Origin: Bacteroidales bacterium
Lineage (GTDB): Bacteria > Bacteroidota > Bacteroidia > Bacteroidales > Muribaculaceae
DNA length: 23,825 nt
Direction of reading: 5' to 3'
Assembly: GCA_019416425.1 (NCBI GenBank)
Contig: DXXK01000021.1
Location: 1 to 23,825 of the forward strand
Positions within the stretch are counted from its first letter, which is position 1; each line of letters begins with the position of its first letter. The notes beneath the pieces are model-generated. The model was not told the origin of the DNA. It saw only the letters and a list, made by a program, of their open reading frames with translations, and did not search any database. Shown here piece after piece: positions 6,647-14,789 of the stretch. Made by a program: the position numbers and the translations under genes.

Positions 6647-8089
6647 TTATTCCTTCTCGTCCGCCGGCACGGGCACATACTGGTATGCGCCCAGGCTGGG
6701 ATTGCCGGACTTGAGCCTGTCTACGCCATCCATGTCGGTCCTTGCCGCCGGCGTCACGAACTCTGGATTGCCGGCCTCCTTGACGGGCGAGTCATTGGCT
6801 AACCGGTAGTTGAAGTAATACTCCGGCCGGATGGTCAGGAACATCGGGTCCGTATCGCCGAGGCAGTTCTGGAAATTATCGTCATCGGTGATCCCGGACT
6901 TGAAGGAACAGTACCGGAAGTAGACCTGACTGCCGGTCAGGTCATCCACGTTGATATCGGCAGGAATGCCGTAGAGGATGCTGTTCAGGAACCGGGCCTT
7001 CATCAGGGGGGCGCCGGAATTGCCCTCGGCTCCGGGCAGCACGTCCTCCAGCACCACCAGCGGCTCGGAGACCGCGGCGAAGAGATAGTTGTTGGCGAAG
7101 GTACACTGCAGGAACGTATGCTCGCCCCCACGCAGGTAGACCGTGGCGAAGGCCGCCTCGGAGAAGCAGGTGCCCGTGGCCTCCACCTTGGCGTGATTAA
7201 CGGAGAGGACACGTTGCTGCGAATTATGCAGCCAGGAATTGCAGAGCGTCAGCTTGGTGCGGCTCAGGTCGGCGCAGGAGTCCACCTGGACACCGTATGA
7301 AGTGCTGCGCATGTCCACGTATTCCATACGGTTGCCGAACGAACCGGCGCCGAACCGGATTCCTCCCCACTGTCCGGCCATGATGTCATACTCCACATCG
7401 GGCAGCACATTGTCCATACGGTCGCCGCGCATGTCGATCATCCTGCCCGGCGCACCCACTGCCTCCAGACGGCCCTCCACACGCATGAAGGCCTTGTCGT
7501 GGAACAGCAGCTTCACTCCCGGATCGACCCTCAGGATCGCGTCGGGCGACACCACCAGCGAGTCGAACACCACATACGGGCGGTCGGTGGTAAGACGCAT
7601 GTCCTTGTCGACAGTGACGCCGCGCAGCCGCGTCACGTTCTGCCCCCACGCCTCGCACAGCACGTTCTGGGTCACTCCGTTGGTGACGAACTCCAGCCGG
7701 TCCTCCACCAGCATCGGCTCGTTGACCGCGGTCTCGGGAATGTAGCATTCGATGAAGACATAGATGGAGTCCCGGCCACGTATCTCCACGTCATGGAAGT
7801 CCGTGCCGCTCTGCCCGTCGACATTGATGCGGAAACGTGAGTCGGGATTCTTGAAGCGGATGGAGGTAATGTTGAGTCCCTTCTTGGCTCGGTTCGATAC
7901 AATCAGGCGCGCCGTTGGCGTCCCCAGCTCGGTGAAGACGGTATCGAAACTCACCGTGTCGCGCGAGAAGGTCAGCACGTCGCGGGGGGACGTCGTAATG
8001 GCGTCCGATATACAGGAAGTGAGCATGCCCGGCAACAGGATTAAACCAAGCAGACCCATCAATGTCAAAAATATTTGGCGGTGTGTCAT
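6647..8089 (-). CDS. Parallel beta-helix surface/periplasmic lipoprotein
   Basis: A 480-residue predicted lipoprotein of a Bacteroidales family with a right-handed beta-helix-like body; function unknown. The start at 8087-8089 (MTHRQIFLTL) gives a clean signal peptide with lipobox LTSC (Cys26); the longer reading adds 13 residues in front of it. Residues about 35-150 look like an Ig-like or abnormal-spindle-like beta domain (DTVFTELGTPTARLIVSN, then FHDVEIRGRDSIYVFIE). From about 190 on there are beta-helix turns (WGGIRFGAG, NRMEYVDMRSTSYGVQVDS). The end, NPSLGAYQYVP, resembles choice-of-anchor/polysaccharide-associated repeats. Divergent from lpxB across a 94-bp gap. Surface glycan binding is an inference from fold only. 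Confidence 0.85.
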   Translation of the reverse strand: MTHRQIFLTLMGLLGLILLPGMLTSCISDAITTSPRDVLTFSRDTVSFDTVFTELGTPTARLIVSNRAKKGLNITSIRFKNPDSRFRINVDGQSGTDFHDVEIRGRDSIYVFIECYIPETAVNEPMLVEDRLEFVTNGVTQNVLCEAWGQNVTRLRGVTVDKDMRLTTDRPYVVFDSLVVSPDAILRVDPGVKLLFHDKAFMRVEGRLEAVGAPGRMIDMRGDRMDNVLPDVEYDIMAGQWGGIRFGAGSFGNRMEYVDMRSTSYGVQVDSCADLSRTKLTLCNSWLHNSQQRVLSVNHAKVEATGTCFSEAAFATVYLRGGEHTFLQCTFANNYLFAAVSEPLVVLEDVLPGAEGNSGAPLMKARFLNSILYGIPADINVDDLTGSQVYFRYCSFKSGITDDDNFQNCLGDTDPMFLTIRPEYYFNYRLANDSPVKEAGNPEFVTPAARTDMDGVDRLKSGNPSLGAYQYVPVPADEKE

Positions 8090-8183
8090 ATTCGTCGTGG
8101 AGTTGCAGAATATATTCCTTTCTTGCAACTTTACTAAGTAAAAACGTTGTCGACGGCCGAATGTTGCACCGTGATGAAGACCT

Positions 8184-9317
8184 ATGAAGTATGTATTGAT
8201 AGCCGGCGAGGCCTCGGGCGACCTGCATGCCTCGCAACTGATAAAATATATCCGCGAGGAGGACCCGGAGGCGGAGTTCCGGTTCTTCGGCGGCGACCTG
8301 ATGGCTCAGGAAGCGCGCCGCAACCCCGACCTGCATTACGACCGGATGAACGTGATGGGGTTCTCGGAGGTGCTGCGCGCGTTGCCGCGCATCTACCGCA
8401 ACATGAAGCAGGCCAAGGCCCTGCTGCGTGACTACCGACCGGACGCCGTCATACTGGTGGACTACCCCGGCTTCAACCTCCAGGTGGCCGGCTACGCCCA
8501 TAAGCTGGGCATCAAGGTGCATTACTTCATCTCGCCCAAAGTCTGGGCGTGGAAGGAATGGCGCGTGCGTAGGATCAAGAAAACCGTGGACCATATGTAC
8601 TCCATCCTCCCCTTCGAGGAGGAGTTCTACGCCCGCCACGACTACAAGGTGGAATATGTGGGCAATCCCTCGGTGGAGGAGATGGCCTACGCCATGGGCC
8701 ATATACCGCCCCGCAAGTACTTCCTGGAGCGCCAGGGCATCTCCGACCCGCGCCCCATCATCGCACTGCTGCCCGGCTCGCGCCTGGGCGAGATCCGCAA
8801 CAATCTCCCCCTGATGGTGGAGGCCGCCAAACGCTTCCCCGAATTCCAGTATGTGATCGGCGCCGCCCCCTCGGTGCCCGAGCGATTCTACCGCGAGATC
8901 GCCCAGGATCCGGGACTGAAGGTGGTGTTCGGATGCACGCCGACGTTGCTGAAGTACTCGCAGGCCGCCATCGTGGTGTCCGGAACCGCGACGCTGGAGA
9001 CCGCCCTGATCGGCACGCCGCAGGTGGTGGTGTACCGCGCCAACGGCTGCAAGCTGTCGTACGACATCATGGAGAAGCTGCTGAAAGTCAAGTATGTCTC
9101 GCTGCCCAACCTGATCGTCAACAACATGATCATTCCGGAACTTCTGGTGAACCGCTGTACGGTGGACTCCATCGCCCGCGAGCTGTCGCCGCTGCTGCAG
9201 CCCAGCCCCAGACTGACGTTCCAGCAGCAGGGCTACCGGAACATGCAGCGGCGGCTGGGCAATTCCGTCGCCGCCCAGACCGCCGCATCCCTGATAGTGA
9301 GCTATACCTGTAAGTAG
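8184..9317 (+). CDS. lpxB: Lipid-A-disaccharide synthase
   Basis: A peripheral-membrane glycosyltransferase (family GT19) of the Raetz pathway that condenses UDP-2,3-diacylglucosamine with lipid X to form the lipid A disaccharide. The 377-residue length is typical. Hallmarks are the N-terminal GEASGDLHA (residues 8-16), DYPGFN, the ISPKVWAWKEWR motif, LLPGSRLGEI near 196-205 and the C-lobe SGTATLE donor-binding segment. The start at 8184 is fixed by the conserved MKYVLIAGEASGD N-terminus. It is alone on the plus strand: the lipoprotein gene diverges from it and the vWA gene converges on it. In some Bacteroides lpxB follows surE; that partner is not here. Confidence 0.97.
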   Translation: MKYVLIAGEASGDLHASQLIKYIREEDPEAEFRFFGGDLMAQEARRNPDLHYDRMNVMGFSEVLRALPRIYRNMKQAKALLRDYRPDAVILVDYPGFNLQVAGYAHKLGIKVHYFISPKVWAWKEWRVRRIKKTVDHMYSILPFEEEFYARHDYKVEYVGNPSVEEMAYAMGHIPPRKYFLERQGISDPRPIIALLPGSRLGEIRNNLPLMVEAAKRFPEFQYVIGAAPSVPERFYREIAQDPGLKVVFGCTPTLLKYSQAAIVVSGTATLETALIGTPQVVVYRANGCKLSYDIMEKLLKVKYVSLPNLIVNNMIIPELLVNRCTVDSIARELSPLLQPSPRLTFQQQGYRNMQRRLGNSVAAQTAASLIVSYTCK

Positions 9318-9318
9318 C

Positions 9319-9348
9319 GCCCTGCACGCCGTGCCGTCGGGACAGGGC
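9319..9348. terminator. Hairpin between lpxB and the vWA gene
   Basis: GCCCTG (9319-9324) pairs with CAGGGC (9343-9348), with a further CAC/GTG pairing inside. It sits between two convergent genes, two bases after the lpxB stop. It lacks a U-tract, so termination is probable from position rather than proven. Confidence 0.4.
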
Positions 9349-9367
9349 ATATGTGGTCAAGCAGTGG

Positions 9368-10051
9368 TTATTTCTTGAAGAACCCTGAGCTGCGTCCCTT
9401 GCGGTACTCCACACGCTCCTCCTCGGCCATGCAGCACTCCGCGTTCATACGCTCCGTCTCGTACTCCATCATGTTGCGGCTGAAGTCGCTCCACATCCGG
9501 CGCGAGCCATGCTCGTCGGAGGTAAAGGCCATCTTGTTGTCGATGTGCAGCTGACGCGACATCATGTCCACGTCGATGTTGGCGCCGATGAAGTTGAACG
9601 TCCATCCCAGTTCCTTGAGCTGGTCGACCAGCTTGACCACCTTCTGCAGGTCGTAATGCGTGGAGGAGTTCTCCATTCCGTCCGTGATGATGGTCACGAT
9701 ACCGGTTGCGTCCTGATGCGTGGCGGCTATGGCCTGGAGCTCGACCAGCGTCGATCCGACCGCGTCGAACAGGGGCGTGCAGCCGTAGGGCTGGTAGTCC
9801 TGGCCGGTGATGTGCTTCACGTCGGCTACGGGGATGTTCTTGCACAGGTAGCGCGAGGGAACCGGTCCGTTGCTCTGGAACGCGTAGATGGACATCAGCA
9901 CGCGCTGAGTGTCGGGGTTGTTGACCTGAAGCTGCTTGGCGACGTTGATGGTCTCGTTGCAGCCGGAGATGGTGGAGTTGACACAGCTGCTCATGGAGCC
10001 GGACTCATCGAGGATGATGAGGTTGAATACGGTGGTCTTAGTCTCTGACAT
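9368..10051 (-). CDS. von Willebrand factor A (vWA) domain protein
   Basis: A 227-residue single-domain vWA protein without signal peptide or membrane segment, so cytosolic. The MIDAS metal-binding motif is intact: DESGSM (DxSxS) near residues 11-16, a later threonine in the CTPLFDAVG segment, and the aspartate in IITDGMENSS. The domain fills residues 1 to about 195, followed by a charged helical tail (MMEYETERMNAE... ending SSGFFKK). I start at the ATG at 10049-10051 (MSETKTTVFNLI); a longer frame would run through the promoter and operator. vWA proteins usually act as metal-dependent scaffolds in complexes. The operator shared with the Nudix regulator gene links it to that regulator's metabolite, perhaps ADP-ribose or NAD related (inference). 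Confidence 0.9.
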   Translation of the reverse strand: MSETKTTVFNLIILDESGSMSSCVNSTISGCNETINVAKQLQVNNPDTQRVLMSIYAFQSNGPVPSRYLCKNIPVADVKHITGQDYQPYGCTPLFDAVGSTLVELQAIAATHQDATGIVTIITDGMENSSTHYDLQKVVKLVDQLKELGWTFNFIGANIDVDMMSRQLHIDNKMAFTSDEHGSRRMWSDFSRNMMEYETERMNAECCMAEEERVEYRKGRSSGFFKK

Positions 10052-10115
10052 AGTTGTAGATTTTAGTGTTGAGGTCGTTGCAGGCGACCGGTTGTTGTTT
10101 ATACTCGCTGTTCTG

Positions 10116-10136
10116 TTTGCGTTATTCTGACGCAAA
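10116..10136. promoter_or_regulatory. Operator site A, upstream of the vWA gene
   Basis: A 21-bp interrupted palindrome, TTTGCGT - 7 bp - ACGCAAA, matching 19 of 21 bases with site B before the Nudix regulator gene. It overlaps the TTTG of the promoter -7 box (10133-10140), an ideal position for repression. Confidence 0.8.
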
Positions 10137-10164
10137 GTTATTACATTAACGCGACATGTGCAAA
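10133..10164 (-). promoter_or_regulatory. Promoter of the vWA gene
   Basis: On the minus strand TTTG (10161-10164) is followed by 20 bp and TAACTTTG (10133-10140). The start codon at 10051 lies about 80 nt downstream. The -7 box shares its last four bases with operator A. Confidence 0.7.
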
Positions 10165-10168
10165 TTTT

Positions 10169-10189
10169 GTTGTGTTAAAATGACGCATT
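10169..10189. promoter_or_regulatory. Degenerate operator site C
   Basis: GTTGTGT - 7 bp - ACGCATT keeps 5 of 7 bases in each arm of the site A/B pattern with the same spacer. It lies directly upstream of the vWA promoter -33 box, so it may be an auxiliary, weaker site. Confidence 0.45.
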
Positions 10190-10241
10190 ATTTTGAAATA
10201 TTTTACAAGTCTATGATTATCAACAAGATATTTATTATTTT

Positions 10242-11087
10242 TTATTCAATAAAATTGAACAGGTCCTTGATTGATGCGTCGTCGTCGGACTCAGTGCCGG
10301 GCTGGCGGTCCTCATTGAACCGGAAGAACCGCAGCTTGCGACCTTTGCCTTTCTTTGGAGTCTCAGGCGCCGGAGCCGCCGCGGATTCGAAAGATGCCGA
10401 AGGTTCCGTACAGCATGCGCCTGCGCCGTCAGTATCGTTGTTATATCCCGACTGTGGAATGACGTCCTGAATCACGCCTGTCTGTATCAGCTTGCGGTGG
10501 AAATTGCGGCGGTCGTAGGTATTGCCGGAGATCACCTCGTAGACCCGTCGCAGCTCATCGACGGTGAATACCTCGTTCAGCAGCCTGAATGCCACAGGTT
10601 TGATCCGCAGCAGTTCCTTGAGATGCGTACGGGCCATGTCGATGATTTCAAGATGGTCGAAAGCCAACGGCGGCAGCAAGTCGACGTTGAACCATAAAGC
10701 GTTGGACGCGTCATCGCCGCCGATCACGGCGTGGTCGGCGGGTCGCACCAGGGCGATGAAGGCCACCGTCACCACACGGCCGCGGGGGTCGCGCTTGGGA
10801 CTGCTGAACACATGGAACTGTTCCAGATACACGTCGTGGACGTTGGTTTCCTCGCTCAGCTCGCGCCGGGCGCACTGCTCGATCGTCTCGTCCATATGCA
10901 TGAATCCGCCTGGCAACGCCCAGCTGCCCTTGAATGGCTCGATGCCTCGTTCCACCAACAGAATCTTGAGACTGTCGCCGTCAAAGCCAAAAATCACGTT
11001 GTCAGCGGTCATCGCAGGCCGCGGATATTCATATACATACTCCCCCTTGGGGTCGTCCTTGCCACATTTACTTGAAATCAAAGCCAT
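10242..11087 (-). CDS. Nudix-domain transcriptional regulator (NrtR-like)
   Basis: A 281-residue protein with an N-terminal Nudix domain (about 22-160) and a C-terminal winged-helix segment (about 160-215: FRLLNEVFTVDELRRVYEVI, then NFHRKLIQTGVI), the layout of NrtR-family regulators of NAD or pentose metabolism. The Nudix box runs from G61 to V83 with the catalytic RELSEE core (75-80) intact and Asn82 where Gly is usual, so hydrolysis may be retained. After about 220 there is a low-complexity, probably disordered tail rich in Ala/Pro/Lys/Asp, ending SIKDLFNFIE, which is not typical of the family. It has its own promoter overlapped by operator B, pointing to autorepression; the downstream vWA gene has the same operator. 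Effector likely ADP-ribose or a sugar phosphate (family knowledge); not determinable here. Confidence 0.9.
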   Translation of the reverse strand: MALISSKCGKDDPKGEYVYEYPRPAMTADNVIFGFDGDSLKILLVERGIEPFKGSWALPGGFMHMDETIEQCARRELSEETNVHDVYLEQFHVFSSPKRDPRGRVVTVAFIALVRPADHAVIGGDDASNALWFNVDLLPPLAFDHLEIIDMARTHLKELLRIKPVAFRLLNEVFTVDELRRVYEVISGNTYDRRNFHRKLIQTGVIQDVIPQSGYNNDTDGAGACCTEPSASFESAAAPAPETPKKGKGRKLRFFRFNEDRQPGTESDDDASIKDLFNFIE

Positions 11088-11098
11088 AAATCAGCAAA

Positions 11099-11119
11099 TT
11101 TGCGTAATTATGACGCAAA
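11099..11119. promoter_or_regulatory. Operator site B, upstream of the Nudix regulator gene
   Basis: TTTGCGT - 7 bp - ACGCAAA, extended by AAA and TTT so that the arms are 10 bp (11096-11105 and 11113-11122). It ends 12 bp before the start codon and overlaps the -7 box (11116-11123). Confidence 0.8.
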
Positions 11120-11147
11120 TTTACATATTTCCCGCCAATTTTCCAAA
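11116..11147 (-). promoter_or_regulatory. Promoter of the Nudix regulator gene
   Basis: On the minus strand TTTG (11144-11147), 20 bp, then TAAATTTG (11116-11123). The spacing and the operator overlap are identical to those of the vWA promoter. Confidence 0.7.
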
Positions 11148-11189
11148 TTTCCAGGCAAAGACTTCTCACATCCGCATCCATAATATCTC

Positions 11190-11246
11190 ATAAAAAGTGA
11201 GAATCTGTAGGTTCTTGCCAAAATAAAAAGTGAGAATCTGTAGGTT
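11190..11246 (-). repeat. Two 24-bp direct repeats with 33-bp period
   Basis: Copies at 11190-11213 and 11223-11246 are identical over 24 bp (ATAAAAAGTGAGAATCTGTA then GGTT). The period of 33 bp is a multiple of three, and on the minus strand both copies read NLQILTFY in one open frame. They lie between the DUF4249 stop and the Nudix promoter, outside any supported gene. Confidence 0.85.
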
Positions 11247-11298
11247 TTCCGCGGAATAAATTTTGAGGAATGAATTTAAATCACTCATTTTATTCGGG

Positions 11299-12366
11299 TT
11301 ATTCGGGCTGGGCATCCTTGAAGGCGCCCTCAAGGAAGTCACGGAGGGAGATGGTGCAGGTTGACTCAGAACATGCCGCCACCACACCGGCGCCGGTCGA
11401 GACATTGCTGTAGCCCCAGATCGGATCGGCCAGACCCGTGTCCTCGACCTGTCCGACAAAACCATCTTCCAGCACCCATTCATACAAGGTATGGTTAAAT
11501 AAACTCTGTGAAACTGTCTTCAAACTAAAGACTACTTTACAATCAAATAGTTCCGGATCATACTTGTCATTCCAGACACTGAGATAATTGCCATTGAACA
11601 ACGCGTTGAAACCATACCCTTCTCCTTGAAAATGTCGGTTCGTGAATGCCAATAACGAACCGGCTCCAACGGCCTCATCGGTAACCGTGATATATTCTTT
11701 TAAAATCGGATCCTGATCACTGTCAAGGCCGGCAAAATGAAACATTTCATATGGAAACTGATCTATCCATCCAGGGCCTAAGAATCCCGTCCCTAAAAGC
11801 TCATAATAAAACTTCTCGTCTTTATAGTCATATCCATCGATATTCAATTGGAAGTATGACACTTCCGATGGCGTACGACCTATCTCGATATGTGTCCACA
11901 AGGCAAACCGCAGGGTAGCCTTCATGGCATAATCCGGATCATTCCAAACATCGGTGATACGCGGCACCACATCGCTGATTGAAAGCGGCACTGCGACCGG
12001 TACTTTCACAGATGCATCAGCCTTGCCGTATTTGGCGCTTTCCACCACTATATGAATGCTGTCCCCCTCCACGGGTAAATAGTCCTCGGATTTAAGTTCT
12101 CCGTTGACATAGATGTATGTTCTGGCATCATCGACAATGTTATCGACCGTCTGTCCGGCATTGGTATAATTATGCCTGATGGAATTACTGTACATCCAGC
12201 TGTGAGTCACCTTTACCTCTATCGGCTCTCCGGGGAGAATCAGAGAGTTGACACACAGTACGGGAGTAGTGTCTACATCGGGCTCAAATTCCTGAAGACA
12301 TCCTGTCAGGAACAAGGAAAGCGCAAGAGATAGAGTTAAGATATGTATTCGTTTCAAAATTGCCAT
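11299..12366 (-). CDS. DUF4249 family outer-membrane lipoprotein
   Basis: A 355-residue protein of the DUF4249 family, Bacteroidetes lipoproteins encoded beside TonB-dependent receptors and thought to be their accessory surface partners. The signal peptide ends in lipobox LTGC (Cys22). The mature N-terminus LQEFEPDVDTTPVLCVNSLI is characteristic. Most of the rest is predicted beta strand (for example ARTYIYVNGEL and VKVPVAVPLSISDVVP). It overlaps the receptor gene stop by 13 nt, so the two are translationally coupled and last in the sigma/anti-sigma/receptor operon. The stop lies in a tandem 9-bp duplication (TTATTCGGG twice, 11290-11307 on the plus strand), giving two successive PE-stop endings. 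Ligand unknown; it is not a SusD homologue. Confidence 0.9.
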   Translation of the reverse strand: MAILKRIHILTLSLALSLFLTGCLQEFEPDVDTTPVLCVNSLILPGEPIEVKVTHSWMYSNSIRHNYTNAGQTVDNIVDDARTYIYVNGELKSEDYLPVEGDSIHIVVESAKYGKADASVKVPVAVPLSISDVVPRITDVWNDPDYAMKATLRFALWTHIEIGRTPSEVSYFQLNIDGYDYKDEKFYYELLGTGFLGPGWIDQFPYEMFHFAGLDSDQDPILKEYITVTDEAVGAGSLLAFTNRHFQGEGYGFNALFNGNYLSVWNDKYDPELFDCKVVFSLKTVSQSLFNHTLYEWVLEDGFVGQVEDTGLADPIWGYSNVSTGAGVVAACSESTCTISLRDFLEGAFKDAQPE

Positions 12367-14789
12367 GTGTATGAAATTGAAGGAATTATTGGAAGAAATC
12401 CTAATTTTTGATATACCGGGTTACCATTCTTGTCATGACCTTTGACGATAGCGACCGTATTCATCTTACAGTAAGCATTGTACAGGCTGAAATTCCAGTA
12501 ACCGCGACGGTTTCGGACAGTACAGGACAGATCCAGACGATGATAGAACGGTAACTGGTAGTTGTTGATCTTGGCTTTCAGCGGAATCTCATCGGCGTAC
12601 CACCTGTTGTCGAAATTGGGACTTTCCCAGACCTGTGGCAGAAATGTGAACCGATTTCCTGAATGGCCGGTCCACGTTGCGCCGAGCTGCACCTTGCGAC
12701 TGACATTCCAGTTGAGCTGTACCTTTATGGTATGGCGGTTGTCGAACCGTGCCGGGAACGTCACGCCGCCGTTCTTGTCAGGGAATGTGCGGTCGGCCCA
12801 GGCCAGGGAATAGGCTATATGACCGGTAATTTTTCCCGCGGTCTTTTCGATCTTGAAATCTATCCCCTTGGCCGTACCCTTGCCGCTACACAGCCGGCGG
12901 TTCCACATATCCACCGGTGATATCAGGTAATACTCATCTCGGTAATCGACTAAGTTCCGCATGTACTTATAATAGCCCTCCAGAGATACAGCATACATGC
13001 CGTCCTGCGTCTGCCAGTATCCGCCTACCGAAACCTTGTCGGCGGTCTGGGGTTTCATCTTACCTGAAATGGGTACCCATTGGTCAGTAGGTAGCGACAG
13101 ATAGGTTTCGCACAGTTGATGGACATACTGCGTCGTACGGCTATAGGATGCCTTCACAGCCCAGTTGTCGGCGGGAGTATAACTTAACGACAGACGTGGA
13201 CCTATTCCGTAATGCGTCTTACCGCCTATGTTGAACAGCGAGGCATGTATGCCGGCGTTCAAATGAAAACGGTCGTTAATGTGCCAGTCATCCTCGATGT
13301 ATAGATTAACCTCGTTGGCGGTGTAGGAACTTGTTGAGTCCCGCATCATGACGGACGTGTCGTTGATTGTTGAGTTACGTGACGTACGTTGCGGAAGGAA
13401 GTGGTGTAACGTATATCCTGCACCGAACCGAACTCGGTTGGATTCATTCGGTTGCCATTCAAAATCACCACGGAATATCAGGTCATCGATATTATTTCTT
13501 GTCTTCACTTTAGCACTCGACTCATACGAGCCATCCTGATCCTTGTACATCTCATGCGAATGCATTCCCATATTGGAAAAGAACCGGGTATATGATGCCG
13601 TGAACTCCGCAGAGAGGGCATCTGTCAGGCGGTAATTGAATCCAAGCTGTGCCATCAGGTTACCCCAATGCATATTGAACTTACCGTCATCCTCATCCAC
13701 ATTGAGTTCCCACCTATCATTATTATAATTATTCCTGTAGCTTGTCCTAAACAGGTCATTGCCAAAGTAGACACTGGCGAAACCTGTCGCCCGGTCGTTG
13801 AAACGATGGGTTAGTTTTCCATTAAGGTCCATGAAGGCATATTGGAAATTAAACTTTTCACCCTCCTCGGCATAATGATTGGCAATCGCCAACAGAGGTA
13901 TTGTCAGCAAGTCGTACCAGGACCGCCGCAACGCCACCATATAGGTTGTCTTTCGTCCGATAGGGCCGCTTATATCCAAGGCGCCCGATGTCAGACCCAG
14001 ACGGAACGAGCCGTGATGACGCTGCAGCGAGCCGCTTTTAGTCCTGACATCCAGGAAGGAGGAGAGCCGTCCATCGTATTTGGCCGGAATGGAGGACTTG
14101 AAGAAGTCGATGTAACGGATGGCCTCCACATTGAACGCCGAGAAAAGCCCGGCGAAGTGATTGGCCTGATACAGCGGGACGTTGTCCAGCATCAGCATAT
14201 TCTCGTCGGCATTTCCGCCATGCACGTGCATGTCAGCCAGACCCTCGCCACCACCGCTGATGCCGGGCTGCATCTGCAGCGCCTTGATCACGTCGTTCTC
14301 GCCGAACATCACCGGCACCTTGCGGATCTCCTCGGCCGTAAGTTTCTTGGCGCCGATCTCGGCAGTCTGCACCGCCGGGGCCTCAAGACGCGAGGTCACC
14401 ACCACTTCCTGCAGCACGGTCGGCACCTCGGCCCGCGTCCCCGGGGCCATCGCCGTTACATTACCGGCTTTGGGTTTCGCTATTTCCTTGGCCTGAACCT
14501 TCCGGGTCAGGATTATGTTACGGCCCTTGATCTTATATTCTATACCCGTGCCACGGAACATGACGTTCAGGGCCTGCCTCAGCGGCTTGCGGCTTACATC
14601 CACCGACACCCGCATCCCTTCCAGCAGGTCGGAGGAGTATACGAAGTTCTTGCCCGTCTGCTCGACGATGCTGCGGAACACCTCGGCCGCAGGACGGTCA
14701 ACAGCTCGGATCGTCACCTTCTGCGCCATGCCGACAACGGTCCCGATCGCCAGGACCGCCATAAGGATCACAATACGTCTCATGGTCAT
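12354..14789 (-). CDS. TonB-dependent receptor with N-terminal STN domain
   Basis: An 811-residue outer-membrane importer. A signal peptide (about 1-22, cut after GMAQ) is followed by an STN (secretin/TonB short N-terminal) domain at about 24-95, which in this class contacts the periplasmic domain of the anti-sigma factor. A linker with a TonB-box-like LQEVVVTSRLE precedes the plug (about 140-250, KALQMQPGISGGGEGLADMH and NADENMLMLDNVPL), and a beta barrel fills the rest, ending in the expected aromatic residue (SYTWQF). The carboxypeptidase-like regulatory domain common in Bacteroidetes receptors paired with DUF4249 is not visible between STN and plug. It starts within the anti-sigma stop (4-nt overlap) and overlaps the DUF4249 start. 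Substrate not predictable. Confidence 0.93.
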   Translation of the reverse strand: MTMRRIVILMAVLAIGTVVGMAQKVTIRAVDRPAAEVFRSIVEQTGKNFVYSSDLLEGMRVSVDVSRKPLRQALNVMFRGTGIEYKIKGRNIILTRKVQAKEIAKPKAGNVTAMAPGTRAEVPTVLQEVVVTSRLEAPAVQTAEIGAKKLTAEEIRKVPVMFGENDVIKALQMQPGISGGGEGLADMHVHGGNADENMLMLDNVPLYQANHFAGLFSAFNVEAIRYIDFFKSSIPAKYDGRLSSFLDVRTKSGSLQRHHGSFRLGLTSGALDISGPIGRKTTYMVALRRSWYDLLTIPLLAIANHYAEEGEKFNFQYAFMDLNGKLTHRFNDRATGFASVYFGNDLFRTSYRNNYNNDRWELNVDEDDGKFNMHWGNLMAQLGFNYRLTDALSAEFTASYTRFFSNMGMHSHEMYKDQDGSYESSAKVKTRNNIDDLIFRGDFEWQPNESNRVRFGAGYTLHHFLPQRTSRNSTINDTSVMMRDSTSSYTANEVNLYIEDDWHINDRFHLNAGIHASLFNIGGKTHYGIGPRLSLSYTPADNWAVKASYSRTTQYVHQLCETYLSLPTDQWVPISGKMKPQTADKVSVGGYWQTQDGMYAVSLEGYYKYMRNLVDYRDEYYLISPVDMWNRRLCSGKGTAKGIDFKIEKTAGKITGHIAYSLAWADRTFPDKNGGVTFPARFDNRHTIKVQLNWNVSRKVQLGATWTGHSGNRFTFLPQVWESPNFDNRWYADEIPLKAKINNYQLPFYHRLDLSCTVRNRRGYWNFSLYNAYCKMNTVAIVKGHDKNGNPVYQKLGFLPIIPSISYTWQF

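Noticed and set aside
7791..9350. Very long minus-strand open frame over lpxB
   Set aside because: Shadow of lpxB caused by high GC; low-complexity His/Gln/Arg composition, while the plus strand has all LpxB motifs.
11290..11307. Tandem TTATTCGGG duplication at the DUF4249 stop
   Set aside because: Only adds a second stop three codons later; no functional meaning apparent.
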